Positions 1 to 8,686 of a stretch of DNA of 17,274 bases are shown here, piece after piece; within the stretch, counting starts at the first letter, position 1; each line of letters opens with the position of its first letter. Below the pieces are notes generated by a model. That model was given only the letters and a program-made list of their open reading frames with translations, searched no databases and was not told where the DNA came from. This DNA is from Isotricha intestinalis (taxonomy: Eukaryota; Ciliophora; Litostomatea; Vestibuliferida; Isotrichidae). The translations under genes and the position numbers were made by a program. The DNA is taken from NCBI GenBank assembly GCA_023807065.1, contig JAJJLU010000833.1, positions 1 to 17,274 on the forward strand, written 5' to 3'.

Positions 1-48
1 CCCAATCCCCAATCCCCAATCCCCAATCCCCAATCCCCAATCCCCATT
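1..48. repeat. Telomere-like tandem repeat, unit CCCCAAT
   Basis: The window begins with CCCAAT, then five exact copies of CCCCAAT (7-41), then a degenerate copy CCCCATT (42-48). The other strand reads ATTGGGG, a G-rich strand running toward the outside, as at a chromosome end. Nothing else in the window is as C-rich. Ciliate telomeres are CCCCAA (Tetrahymena) or CCCCAAAA (spirotrichs), so this 7-nt unit is a variant of that style. An internal telomere-like block cannot be excluded, but its position exactly at base 1 argues for a true end. Confidence 0.9.
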
Positions 49-385
49 AGATATTTTATGCCTTGGTAAAATTAATAGATTATTATTAAAATAAATTAAA
101 TTTATTTAAATTAAATTAATTTCATTTATATATTATTTTGTATGTAAATTATTATTTATATTCAGTATTAATATAATAAAAAAAACTATTTCATTATAAA
201 ACTTAATTTTATTTTTATATTTAATAATTAAAATTCTTATTTACTTATTTTTTCATTGTATATAATCAAAAAAACAACAAAAACAATAAACATAAATAAT
301 CAATTACTATAAAAACCCAAAAAAAAACAAAAAAATAAAAAAAATAAGAAATTCAAATAAAAACCTAAAAACCCTTAAACAAAAA
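49..385. other. Subtelomeric non-coding stretch
   Basis: This A+T-rich spacer lies between the telomere repeat and the stop codon of the CAF1-like gene. It must contain that gene's 3' UTR, because the gene points toward the telomere. Short homopolymer and AAAAC-type runs occur at about 310-385. I found no plausible ORF, RNA gene or longer repeat in it. The spacer is short, which fits a compact, gene-dense chromosome. Confidence 0.6.
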
Positions 386-1408
386 TTATTGAAAAAAATA
401 ATTTCCAAAATCATAAATTTGATGATTTTTATTTTGTTTAAAATTACCAAGATTAACATCAATTCCAGGAGCAAATTGAACATAAGTGATAGTTTCATTA
501 TCATCAGCTCCTTTTCCCACACCAAAAATTACATTTTTACCATTAATTAAATCATTTTTTCCTAGAATTCCTTTATTAAATAATTTAAAAAAAATATCAG
601 AAGTAACAATACTATCACTTCCAGCTTGATGCATTTCTCCAAATCTTTCAACATTTAATTCTTTTGCAATTTTATTTAATCCTCCTTTAAAATCTTCATT
701 TTCATTAATTAAATATTTAATATCATAAATATTTGGAAAATAAATTTTTAAACAGTCTAAAAAATCATTTTCATTATTAGGTAAATTATCATTTAATAAT
801 AATCTTAACATATAACAAAAATCACTTAATCCATTAAAAGAAATCCAAGTAACATTTTCATTTAAAACTAAACCAGAAACAAGAAAATATTCAGCAAATA
901 AATTATAAGGTATTCCTTTATATTTTAAATTTTTAAAATCAATTCCACTATTAACTAACATAGAAATAGAATTAAAAGAATTTTGATCTTTTTCATAATC
1001 AAATTTAAAATTAAATTGCCAAGTAGAATTAAAAGGAGGAAAATCACCTTTTTCATTAGTTAATGTTATTCCAATTTGAATTAATTTTAATTTATCTACA
1101 TTTGCTTTTGTAAATTGATAATAAAAATCAGGAGTGTAATTTGGACAAGGATAAACTATTCCTGGAAATTCTGTATCCATTCCTATATATGGATATGATT
1201 TTAAGTATTTTCCTATATTTTTTATCTCTTTTATAAAGTTATCTGAATATACTTCTATTATTTTTGATGGGTTATAGATTTCATTTATTTTTTGCATTTT
1301 TTCCTTTTTTAATAATTTTGGACTAATGTAACTTTCTGCGTTTAAATTTAATGATATTGTTTCTGGAATATATGAAGATGATGAAAGAGAAGAAAATGGA
1401 ATTTCCAT
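386..1408 (-). CDS. CAF1: CAF1/POP2 (CNOT7-like) poly(A) deadenylase
   Basis: This is the likely catalytic nuclease of the CCR4-NOT complex, which shortens mRNA poly(A) tails from the 3' end in the cytoplasm. The protein has 340 residues. The DEDDh exonuclease motifs are intact: D78 and E80 in MDTEFPG, D196 in the segment WISFNGLSDFCYML, and H260 and D265 in HQAGSDS. The family signature YDIKYLI (229-233 region) is also present. The fold spans about residues 55-280. Animal CNOT7 is about 285 residues, so this copy has roughly 40 extra N-terminal and about 55 extra C-terminal residues, Asn-rich and probably disordered. The start is the ATG at 1406-1408 and the stop is TAA (386-388). It is the gene nearest the telomere and is transcribed toward it. 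It is divergent from the cullin gene, with 183 bp between the start codons. No introns or frameshifts are seen. Family assignment is firm. Membership of a CCR4-NOT complex is inferred from homology. Confidence 0.93.
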   Translation of the reverse strand: MEIPFSSLSSSSYIPETISLNLNAESYISPKLLKKEKMQKINEIYNPSKIIEVYSDNFIKEIKNIGKYLKSYPYIGMDTEFPGIVYPCPNYTPDFYYQFTKANVDKLKLIQIGITLTNEKGDFPPFNSTWQFNFKFDYEKDQNSFNSISMLVNSGIDFKNLKYKGIPYNLFAEYFLVSGLVLNENVTWISFNGLSDFCYMLRLLLNDNLPNNENDFLDCLKIYFPNIYDIKYLINENEDFKGGLNKIAKELNVERFGEMHQAGSDSIVTSDIFFKLFNKGILGKNDLINGKNVIFGVGKGADDNETITYVQFAPGIDVNLGNFKQNKNHQIYDFGNYFFQ

Positions 1409-1591
1409 TTTTTAATTTTTTTTTTGGATAATTTTTATTTTTTTGGTATTTATTTTATTATTTCTTTTTTAATTTTATTTTTTTTTATTATTTTTATATT
1501 TTTTTATTGTTTTTTATTTAAATGTTTTTTTTTAAGTTGAAATTATTTAAATCAAAAAAAACAAAATTTAAAATATATATAATTAAAAAAA
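1409..1591. promoter_or_regulatory. Divergent promoter region between the CAF1-like and cullin genes
   Basis: The 183 bp between two divergent start codons must hold both 5' UTRs and both promoters. The left part (about 1409-1540) is strongly T-rich on the plus strand, which makes it A-rich in the sense direction of the CAF1-like gene. The right part (about 1550-1591) turns A-rich in the sense direction of the cullin gene. Both ATGs are preceded by A runs. No specific factor site can be named. Confidence 0.5.
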
Positions 1592-4069
1592 ATGTCAATT
1601 CCTCAAGTAAATTTCAATATTCCAATATCAAACTCAGAAAATAGTATATATACAAAATATGAAGTGAACATGGAAGAATACCAAATAAAAATAGAATCCT
1701 TAATATCTCTTTTATCTGAGCTTTTCACGACAGAAAATTTTGAAGTAGACTTTCAATTAGCATATTCAAAATGTCATGAAATATGTTTAAATAGAATGGC
1801 AAAAGAATTATATAATGAAATAGTAAAATTATTTACAAAAATAGTATCATCATATAAAGAACAATTGCTCAAATTACCAAATCCAGAAAATTCATCTATT
1901 TTTTTTGAAACAATCACAAATAATTTTAAATTTTATAATGAAAAAGTTTCTCAAATTTCTGATATGTTATCTTATATGGATAGAATCAGAGAAAGAAGTC
2001 ATTTAAATGATTTATCTATTTCTAATAAAGCTATTCAAATTTTTTATCAAAATATTATTTTTGATGATAATATTAAAGTTAAAATTATTCAAAGTTTTAC
2101 TAAAGAATTTAATGAAATTAAAAATGGGAAAAAAGATAAAGTTGATTTATTTAAAAGATTTTTTAATATGATTATTGAAAAACAATATGGTACTATTTTT
2201 TATTCTATTGATTTAATTCCTATTATTAATCAAGATACTAAAAATTTTTTTCAAAAAATGAATTTGGATTTTACTTCAAAAATATCAAATAAATTAAATA
2301 AAAATTCAGAAGATAAAAAAGAACTTTATTTATCAATTAAAAATTATTTAACTCAAATTAATGAAGAATTAATTATTCATGATGAATATTTTAAATTAAT
2401 TGAAGAAAGAGATTCACTAATGGAATCTATTTATGATTTATGTATAATTCATCAATTTGAATTATTTTTTAAAAAAGGAGCTAAAAAAGCTTTTAAATTA
2501 AATGAAATTGAATTCTTTAAAATTATATATAATATCCTTTTTGGTTATAATGTTAAAAATCTTGATGATATTAAAAATTTATTTTATAATCTTTTTAATG
2601 ATATGATTTCTAAACAATTAAAAAAATTATCTAATACTTTTGTTACTATTAAACCAAATAAACAAGTTGAATATTTTAATTTTTATCAATATATTGAAGA
2701 AATATTTATTTTAAAGAAAAAATTCACTAATTTTCTTATTAATGCCATTAATAATGATACTAAAGTTGAACATTTAATTAAATCAAATTTTGAAAGGCTA
2801 ATTAATAATGAACATAGTTCTGAATTTGTTAATTCTTTTATTAAATTAATTCATGAAGAAATTAAATTATGTCAAAAAATAAAAAATAATAAAAGAATTC
2901 TTGAATTTTCTGGAAAGTTTGAAGTAATATTTAAATTAATTAATAATAAAGATTTATTTGAAATTATTTATAGAAATAATTTATGTAAAAGATTAATAAG
3001 AAATTCTTCAATGATGAAAGAAACTGAAGTAATATTTTATGAAAAAATGAAAGAAGAAAGTGGAACTAATTATGTTAAAGATATTAAAACAATGATAAGT
3101 GATATTTTAAATAGTTTAGAAATAAATTATAAATATAAAATTGATACAAATAATAATAATAATAATAATATTGAATGTTATTTTAAAATACTATCAAAAG
3201 ACAGTTGGCCAATTAAATTAAATAATAGAAATTTAAAAGAAGAAAAAAAAGAAAATAATAAAGAAACAAAAGATAATAAAAATTTAAAAGATAATAAAGA
3301 AAATAAAGATAATAAAGAAATTAAAGATAATAAAGAAATTAAGGAAATTAAAGATAATAAAGAAATTAAAGAAATTATTAAGGAAAAAAAAGACGAGAAG
3401 AAAACTTTAAATATTAAAATAGATATTAATTTACCTTCTACATTATATAAATGCCTTTCTGATTTTAATATATATTATAATAGTCATTATAAAAATAGAA
3501 ATTTAATTTATATTCCTGAATTATCATGGGCTGAATTAAACGCAAAAATAAATAATAAAGATTATACTTTTATAGTTTCAGCATCTCAATTATCTATCTT
3601 AATGTTATTTAATAAAGTAAAAAAATTAACAATTGAACAAATTTGCAATGAAACAAACATAAAACCAAATCAAATTCAAAGTTATTATTATTATTTAGTA
3701 AAAAATAAATTACTTTTATTAAATGATAATTCTTTAGAATTAAATTCTAATTTCTCAAGTAATGAAAATAAAATAAATTTAAATTTCAAAAATAGAAAAA
3801 ATGATGAAAATGAAAAAAAAGAAGAAAAAGAATTAAGTCATTTTGTAATTGAAGATAGAAAATATCAATTAGATGCTTCAATAATTCATGAATTAAAATT
3901 TAATAAAAAATTATCTTTTGAAGAATTAAAGAAAAACCTCATTAAAAAACTATCTGGGTATTTTCTTCCAGAAATTCAATTAATAAAAACAAGAATAGAA
4001 AATTTAATAGATAGAAATTTAATAGCAAGAGATGAAAATAATCCAGAAATATATGTTTATATAGCTTAA
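1592..4069 (+). CDS. Cullin family protein (cullin-RING E3 ligase scaffold)
   Basis: Cullins are scaffolds that hold a substrate adaptor at the N-terminus and RBX1 with its E2 at the C-terminus, so that substrates are ubiquitinated. The protein has 825 residues, a little longer than usual (about 750). Residues 20-400 look like helical cullin repeats. The cullin homology region follows: the segment with RNNLCKRLIRNSS (about 465-477), the SWPI motif just before residue 547, and INLPSTLYKCL (about 610-620). The C-terminal winged helix (about 755-825) contains IEDRKYQLDASIIHELK, in which K769 aligns with the NEDD8 acceptor lysine, and ends in YVYIA, close to the usual YxYLA. Residues 547-604 are a lysine/glutamate-rich repeat insert. 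By eye the N-terminus is closest to CUL3 (MLSYMDR), but the subtype is uncertain. Three TAA codons stand in tandem at the end (4067-4075). Confidence 0.93.
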   Translation: MSIPQVNFNIPISNSENSIYTKYEVNMEEYQIKIESLISLLSELFTTENFEVDFQLAYSKCHEICLNRMAKELYNEIVKLFTKIVSSYKEQLLKLPNPENSSIFFETITNNFKFYNEKVSQISDMLSYMDRIRERSHLNDLSISNKAIQIFYQNIIFDDNIKVKIIQSFTKEFNEIKNGKKDKVDLFKRFFNMIIEKQYGTIFYSIDLIPIINQDTKNFFQKMNLDFTSKISNKLNKNSEDKKELYLSIKNYLTQINEELIIHDEYFKLIEERDSLMESIYDLCIIHQFELFFKKGAKKAFKLNEIEFFKIIYNILFGYNVKNLDDIKNLFYNLFNDMISKQLKKLSNTFVTIKPNKQVEYFNFYQYIEEIFILKKKFTNFLINAINNDTKVEHLIKSNFERLINNEHSSEFVNSFIKLIHEEIKLCQKIKNNKRILEFSGKFEVIFKLINNKDLFEIIYRNNLCKRLIRNSSMMKETEVIFYEKMKEESGTNYVKDIKTMISDILNSLEINYKYKIDTNNNNNNNIECYFKILSKDSWPIKLNNRNLKEEKKENNKETKDNKNLKDNKENKDNKEIKDNKEIKEIKDNKEIKEIIKEKKDEKKTLNIKIDINLPSTLYKCLSDFNIYYNSHYKNRNLIYIPELSWAELNAKINNKDYTFIVSASQLSILMLFNKVKKLTIEQICNETNIKPNQIQSYYYYLVKNKLLLLNDNSLELNSNFSSNENKINLNFKNRKNDENEKKEEKELSHFVIEDRKYQLDASIIHELKFNKKLSFEELKKNLIKKLSGYFLPEIQLIKTRIENLIDRNLIARDENNPEIYVYIA
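3149..3169 (+). repeat. (AAT)7 poly-asparagine tract in the cullin
   Basis: Seven consecutive AAT codons encode Asn shortly before the SWPI segment of the cullin homology domain. Such tracts are common in very A+T-rich genomes and expand by slippage. The tract is in frame and does not disturb the conserved blocks on either side. Confidence 0.9.
3230..3403 (+). repeat. Imperfect KDNKEIKE coding repeat in the cullin
   Basis: This is a degenerate in-frame tandem repeat built on about 18 bp, AAAGATAATAAAGAAATT, encoding KDNKEI and variants. It covers residues 547-604, about 58 residues. It sits between the SWPI strand and the INLPSTL segment of the cullin homology domain, where other cullins have only a short loop. 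It is highly charged and probably disordered or a single helix. Confidence 0.85.
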
Positions 4070-4297
4070 TAATAAAATTATCTAAACAATTAAATTTTTA
4101 TTTACAAAAAAATATATATTATATATATTAAAACAATTAATAATTAAAATAATCAAAGACTTTTTTAATACAGTTTATTATTACAATTAATTTCTTGTTT
4201 TTTTATTAAAGATTTTCAAAAGAAAAATGGTTTTTTTATTTATTTTTAATTAGTTATATTTTTATTTATTTTTATCAATATTAATTAAATTAATTTA
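4070..4297. other. Spacer between the cullin and kinase genes
   Basis: These 228 bp lie between two tandem plus-strand genes. They must hold the cullin 3' UTR and the kinase promoter. Only A+T-rich low-complexity sequence is visible. Confidence 0.5.
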
Positions 4298-7168
4298 ATG
4301 AAAGGTTCAAATTGTTCTTCCTCAAATAATTCAAAGAAGAATAATTCAAATAAAGAGCAAGTAAATTTAATTAAATTTAGAAATAATATGATAAAAGCAA
4401 ATTTAAATAAAAAAGTAAATAATAATCATAATGAAAATGAATCAAAAATAACAAAATTATCTCAAAATACAATAAATAACAACAATATAAAAATAATAGA
4501 TGAAATAAGTACAATAATACCAAACAATTCAAATTCTCTTCCAAATAATGAAATAAATAATATAAAAGATCAAATAAAAAAAAACACAAAAAAAACAATA
4601 TATAATCAACAAAATTCAAGAATGAGGTCAAAATTAAAGTTAAATTATATTTCTTCAGATTCAACAACAATGTATAATAGTACTTTGAAAAATAAAGATA
4701 TAATTAAAAAAATAAATAATATATCATTACGTAAATATAATAATAATAAATTATATTTAAATTATACAAAAACAATATCAAATAATAATAGAAATAAATC
4801 ACCTCAATATGGAAAAAAATATTTAAATGAAATAATGAAAAAAATAAATCTTTCCATTTATAAAACTTCACCGATAACTTCTTATCAATCAAGAAAGAAA
4901 TCAAATAATAAAAAAAATATAAAAAATAAATTTATTCCTTTAAAATCAAATTTAAAAAGTAAATCAACTTCAATAACTAAAATAAATAATTTAATAGTTC
5001 CAACAATGATGAATAATTATAAGAAAATATTATCTAAATATTCTGCAATTTCTCAATTAACTTCTCATACAATAAATAATATTTCTAATAATGATAAAAA
5101 TGAAAAAAAGAAAATCAATTTATCAAGTATTTCTAAATATAATTATCGTAAAAATAATACTCAACAAACAAGGAATAAAAAAAATAAAAAAGAAAATGAA
5201 TTAATATTAAATATTCAAAGTTCACTTAAATCAAGAAAATTTAATAAATATTATGGAAATAATAAAATAAATTTAAATTTTGCAAATAATATTTTTCCAA
5301 TTACTTTAACAAGTAATTCAATAAAAAATTCTTCAAAAAGTAAAAATGAATTAGAAACTAAAAATAAAAAAATAAATAATTTAAATAATATATTTAATTA
5401 TCAAATTCATTTTCAAAAAAAAGGATTAACAGGAAATAATAATTCAAAAATTAAAAATATAAAAAAATATAATTCAAATCATACAAAAAGTGAAAGACAA
5501 ATATTTTCAGTAAAAAATAAAAGACCAATAACAACAACATCATCATTTTTAAATAATATATATAAAATAAATAAAAAGGAAGAAATAGAAAAAGAAAAAA
5601 GAGAATTTTCTTCATCATCAATTTCATTATCATCTTTTAAAGATGAAAATCATTATAAATCAGAATGTAAGAAATTATCAGAAAAAATAAAGAAATATTA
5701 TATAGAAAATAATAATGAATATCCAAAAACAAATATAAATTTTTATAAAATAGGAAGATGTATAGGAAAAGGAGCTTTTGGAAAAGTAAATATATCTCTT
5801 CATACTTTAACAGGAAAAATAGTTGCAATAAAATCAATAAATAAATCAAAAAGAAATTATTCACGTAAAAATATTTTATATGAAATAAAATTAATGAAAA
5901 AATTAAGAGGTAATAAAAATATAGTAAGAATATTAGAAAAATTTGAAGATAAAAAATATATATATATAGTAATGGAAAATATTATAGGAGGAAATTTATT
6001 AAATGCAATAAAAAAAATGACAAAATTCCCTGAAAATTTATCAAAATATATTTTTAAGCAAATAATAGAAACATTAAAATATATTCATTCTAAAAATATA
6101 GTTCACAGAGATATTAAACCTCATAATATATTATTGACTTTAAATAATGAAATAAAAATATGTGATTTTGGAGTAGGAAAAGAAATAATAAAAGGAAAAT
6201 TAGTAAATGAAACATGTGGAACTCCAGCATATTTAGCACCAGAATTATTAAAAGGAAATTATTTTGATCCCTATAAATCTGATATTTGGAGTTGTGGTAT
6301 TGTTTTATATTTTATGTTAAGTGGATTTGTACCTTTTAAAGGAGATAATGACTATGAATTACATCAAAATATTTTATTAGGTAAATTCAATTTTATTGAT
6401 GGTATTTCTAATGAATGCTTTGATTTAATTAAAAAAATTTTAGAAATTAATCCTGAGAAAAGATATAGTTTAGATGATATTATTAAACATAGTTGGTTTA
6501 AAGATTCTTTTAAAAAATTGGAATTTAATTTATTTACTAAAGCAGAAAAAGTCATTTTTGGAAAATTAAATATTGATTATAAAAATGCTGAAAAAAATGA
6601 TTTAATTGAAAATTTCACTTATAAAAATTTAGAAAGTGATTTTGATAATCAAAATAAAAATATTGAATCTTTTAGTTTTATTCTTGCTCCTAATAATTCT
6701 AAAATTAATTATTATTTTAATGATGGAGAAGAAGTTTATTTTTCTGATTTAATGATTAAAGATAATATTATGAAATTTAATTTTAAAGTTTGGGAATATA
6801 ATTTAAATTATGAAGTTAAATATAATGCTGATATTGATCAAGGTTTTTTAAGAAAGGAAGTTAAAAAAAATAAATTAATGATTTCTTTAAATAATTCTAT
6901 TAATGATAATAAATATAATAATCATTCTATTGATAATATTGTGTATTCTTCTTCAAAAAAAGAAAATGAAATTGATGATAATAAAAATAATAAAATTTCT
7001 AATGATTTAATTCAAGATAAAAATTCTTTTACTATTAATGAAAAAGTTTTAGATTATGTTGAAGAATTTGGTTATAAAAGAGATTATATAATTAATTCTT
7101 TATTAAATGATGAACTTAATTATTGTACTGCTACTTATTATATAAAATTATTTCTAATGAATGAATAA
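4298..7168 (+). CDS. Ser/Thr protein kinase, CAMK/SNF1-like, with C-terminal UBA-like segment
   Basis: This is a predicted active Ser/Thr kinase of 956 residues. Residues 1-480 are Asn/Lys/Ser-rich, low-complexity and probably disordered. The kinase domain spans about 483-734: glycine loop GKGAFG (490-495), VAIK lysine K512, alpha-C glutamate E529, HRD with catalytic D605, N610, DFG with D623, and APE at 647-649, then the DIWSCGIVLYFMLSG helix. All catalytic residues are present. The activation loop reads NETCGTPAYLAPE. A conserved-looking block follows (about 742-800, LFTKAEKVIFGKL to SFILAPNNS), which I recall from ciliate kinases. Residues about 916-952 (KVLDYVEEFGYKRDYIINSL, then ATYYIKL) resemble the UBA-like domain after the catalytic domain of AMPK/MARK relatives. 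The start is the first ATG of a continuous frame. The substrate is unknown. Two TAA codons stand in tandem at the end. Confidence 0.9.
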   Translation: MKGSNCSSSNNSKKNNSNKEQVNLIKFRNNMIKANLNKKVNNNHNENESKITKLSQNTINNNNIKIIDEISTIIPNNSNSLPNNEINNIKDQIKKNTKKTIYNQQNSRMRSKLKLNYISSDSTTMYNSTLKNKDIIKKINNISLRKYNNNKLYLNYTKTISNNNRNKSPQYGKKYLNEIMKKINLSIYKTSPITSYQSRKKSNNKKNIKNKFIPLKSNLKSKSTSITKINNLIVPTMMNNYKKILSKYSAISQLTSHTINNISNNDKNEKKKINLSSISKYNYRKNNTQQTRNKKNKKENELILNIQSSLKSRKFNKYYGNNKINLNFANNIFPITLTSNSIKNSSKSKNELETKNKKINNLNNIFNYQIHFQKKGLTGNNNSKIKNIKKYNSNHTKSERQIFSVKNKRPITTTSSFLNNIYKINKKEEIEKEKREFSSSSISLSSFKDENHYKSECKKLSEKIKKYYIENNNEYPKTNINFYKIGRCIGKGAFGKVNISLHTLTGKIVAIKSINKSKRNYSRKNILYEIKLMKKLRGNKNIVRILEKFEDKKYIYIVMENIIGGNLLNAIKKMTKFPENLSKYIFKQIIETLKYIHSKNIVHRDIKPHNILLTLNNEIKICDFGVGKEIIKGKLVNETCGTPAYLAPELLKGNYFDPYKSDIWSCGIVLYFMLSGFVPFKGDNDYELHQNILLGKFNFIDGISNECFDLIKKILEINPEKRYSLDDIIKHSWFKDSFKKLEFNLFTKAEKVIFGKLNIDYKNAEKNDLIENFTYKNLESDFDNQNKNIESFSFILAPNNSKINYYFNDGEEVYFSDLMIKDNIMKFNFKVWEYNLNYEVKYNADIDQGFLRKEVKKNKLMISLNNSINDNKYNNHSIDNIVYSSSKKENEIDDNKNNKISNDLIQDKNSFTINEKVLDYVEEFGYKRDYIINSLLNDELNYCTATYYIKLFLMNE

Positions 7169-7426
7169 TAAAAAAAATTAATATTTTGAAAAAAAAAATA
7201 TTATCTCAAATTAATTAATATAAATATTTATTTTTGATAAAAATAAATTATTAATTTCTAAAATAATTGAAATTGTGAAATTAAAAAAGTGTTAAATTAA
7301 AGAAAATAATTAAAGTCACATTATATTTATAAGTTTATTATTTTAATCATTTAATTTTTTAAAGAATATTTAAAAAAAATAGAAAATAAATTAAAAAAAA
7401 AAAATAGATTAAAAAACTAAAATAAA
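7169..7426. other. Spacer between the kinase and zinc-finger genes
   Basis: This A+T-rich stretch between two tandem plus-strand genes shows no ORF or RNA gene. A-rich runs increase toward the next start codon (about 7360-7426), as before the other plus-strand genes here. Confidence 0.5.
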
Positions 7427-8194
7427 ATGGCAGAAAAAGAGAAAACAAAATATTGTTCAAATTGTGAAGCACAAATTCCTTTAAGTAAATATATTCTTCA
7501 TGAAAGAATGTGTAGTATAAATGTTAAAAAATGTCCAATTTGTAAAAAGCCAATAACAGTAGAAGATATAGAAGATCATAATAAAGAATATCACAAATTA
7601 ATAGAATGTGAATATTGTAAAAAGCAGTTTTCTAAAAATAAAATTGAAGAACATAAAAATAAATGTGATAGTAAATTAGTTGAATGTGATTATTGTGGAA
7701 TGCCTATTGCTATAAAAGAAAAAAAAAATCATGAATATATTTGTGGGTCTAAAACTGAACAATGTTTAATTTGTAAAAAATTTATTACCAAGAAAGAAAT
7801 GAAAAATCATAAAATTATTGGTTGTAAATCACCTGAAGAAGAATTATTAAATAATAAAAATAATATATATGATGATATTTATGAAAGAGAAAATAGGAAA
7901 AGAATTCAAGAAATGGAAGAAAGAAGTAGAAGAGCTAAATTAAATAATAATAATAAGAAAAATAATATAAATAATAAACAAATTCAGAATCCACTTCCTA
8001 TTAATAATAATGTTAAAGTACAAAATCCTCTTCCTATAAAAAGTAATAATGAGAATAAACCTATTAATGAAAATATAAAGAATAATATTAACAATAAAAA
8101 TAATAATAATAAAAAGAATTCAGGAATAACTACTATTAAATTTGGTACAAATAAACCTATATTTAAATCAAATTCAATTTCAAATAATATAAAT

Positions 8195-8240
<46 letters not shown>

Positions 8241-8686
8241 TAAATAATAAAAAAAATCAACAACCAATTAAAGTAAATGAAAATATTATTGGTGGAAAAT
8301 TAATAGAAGAAAAAAATGAAGAATCAAAAAATAAAAACTTAAATTTAGGAAAAAGACAATCAAAACCATCAATTAATGTTAAATTTGGAGAGACAAATTC
8401 TTCAAAAAATATTTTGAATCAATCAAAAAATTCATTTAGAGAGTCAAAAACTTCTTTTAAATTTAATCCTAAAATAGAAATAAAAAATGATAATAAATTA
8501 ATGAATAATTATTATAATAATCCAATAAGAAATAATAATATAAGAAAAAATAGTAGTAAACCTTTTGGAAAAATAAATTTTGATGATGGTGATTTTTTAC
8601 CTGATGATGTTGTTTTAGGAGGAGGAAATTTTGATGATGAAAAAGAAATTCAAGAAGCAATTCAACGTTCTTTATGGCAAAAATAA
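7427..8686 (+). CDS. TRAF-type multi-zinc-finger protein with C-terminal ubiquitin-interacting motif
   Basis: The protein has 419 residues. Residues 1-135 hold five evenly spaced zinc-binding units of the TRAF/TRAFD1 (XAF1-like) type: C10-C13-H25-C29, C36-C39-H51-H56, C61-C64-H76-C80, C87-C90-H102-C106 and C113-C116-H128-C133. A charged helix (about 150-172, REN to RRAK) follows. Next comes a long Asn-rich disordered part with the motif QNPLPI twice (about 190-206) and a 14-Asn run. The last 18 residues, FDDEKEIQEAIQRSLWQK, fit the ubiquitin-interacting motif: acidic patch, hydrophobic residue, Ala and Ser at the conserved spacing. The domain pair suggests a ubiquitin-binding adaptor, as in animal TRAFD1-like regulators or ciliate relatives. 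Its partner is unknown. There is no RING finger, so it is unlikely to be an E3 ligase by itself. Start at ATG 7427, stop TAA. Confidence 0.85.
8198..8239 (+). repeat. (AAT)14 poly-asparagine tract
   Basis: Fourteen consecutive AAT codons encode Asn within the disordered middle of the zinc-finger/UIM protein. It is the longest perfect trinucleotide run in the window and a likely slippage site that varies in length between alleles. Confidence 0.9.

Noticed and set aside
307..525. 72-residue hydrophobic ORF on the minus strand overlapping the CAF1-like gene
   Set aside because: It overlaps the conserved end of the CAF1-like gene in another frame. Its Phe/Leu-rich content is what antisense or out-of-frame A/T-rich DNA gives.
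4377..5864. Four short Leu/Tyr/Phe-rich minus-strand ORFs under the kinase N-terminus
   Set aside because: They are mirror images of the Asn/Lys-rich coding strand, with no motif, and the plus-strand frame is continuous through them.
8198..8239. AAT repeats here and at 14228-14299 as a CRISPR or satellite array
   Set aside because: They are perfect or near-perfect trinucleotide runs in frame, coding for Asn, with no spacers.
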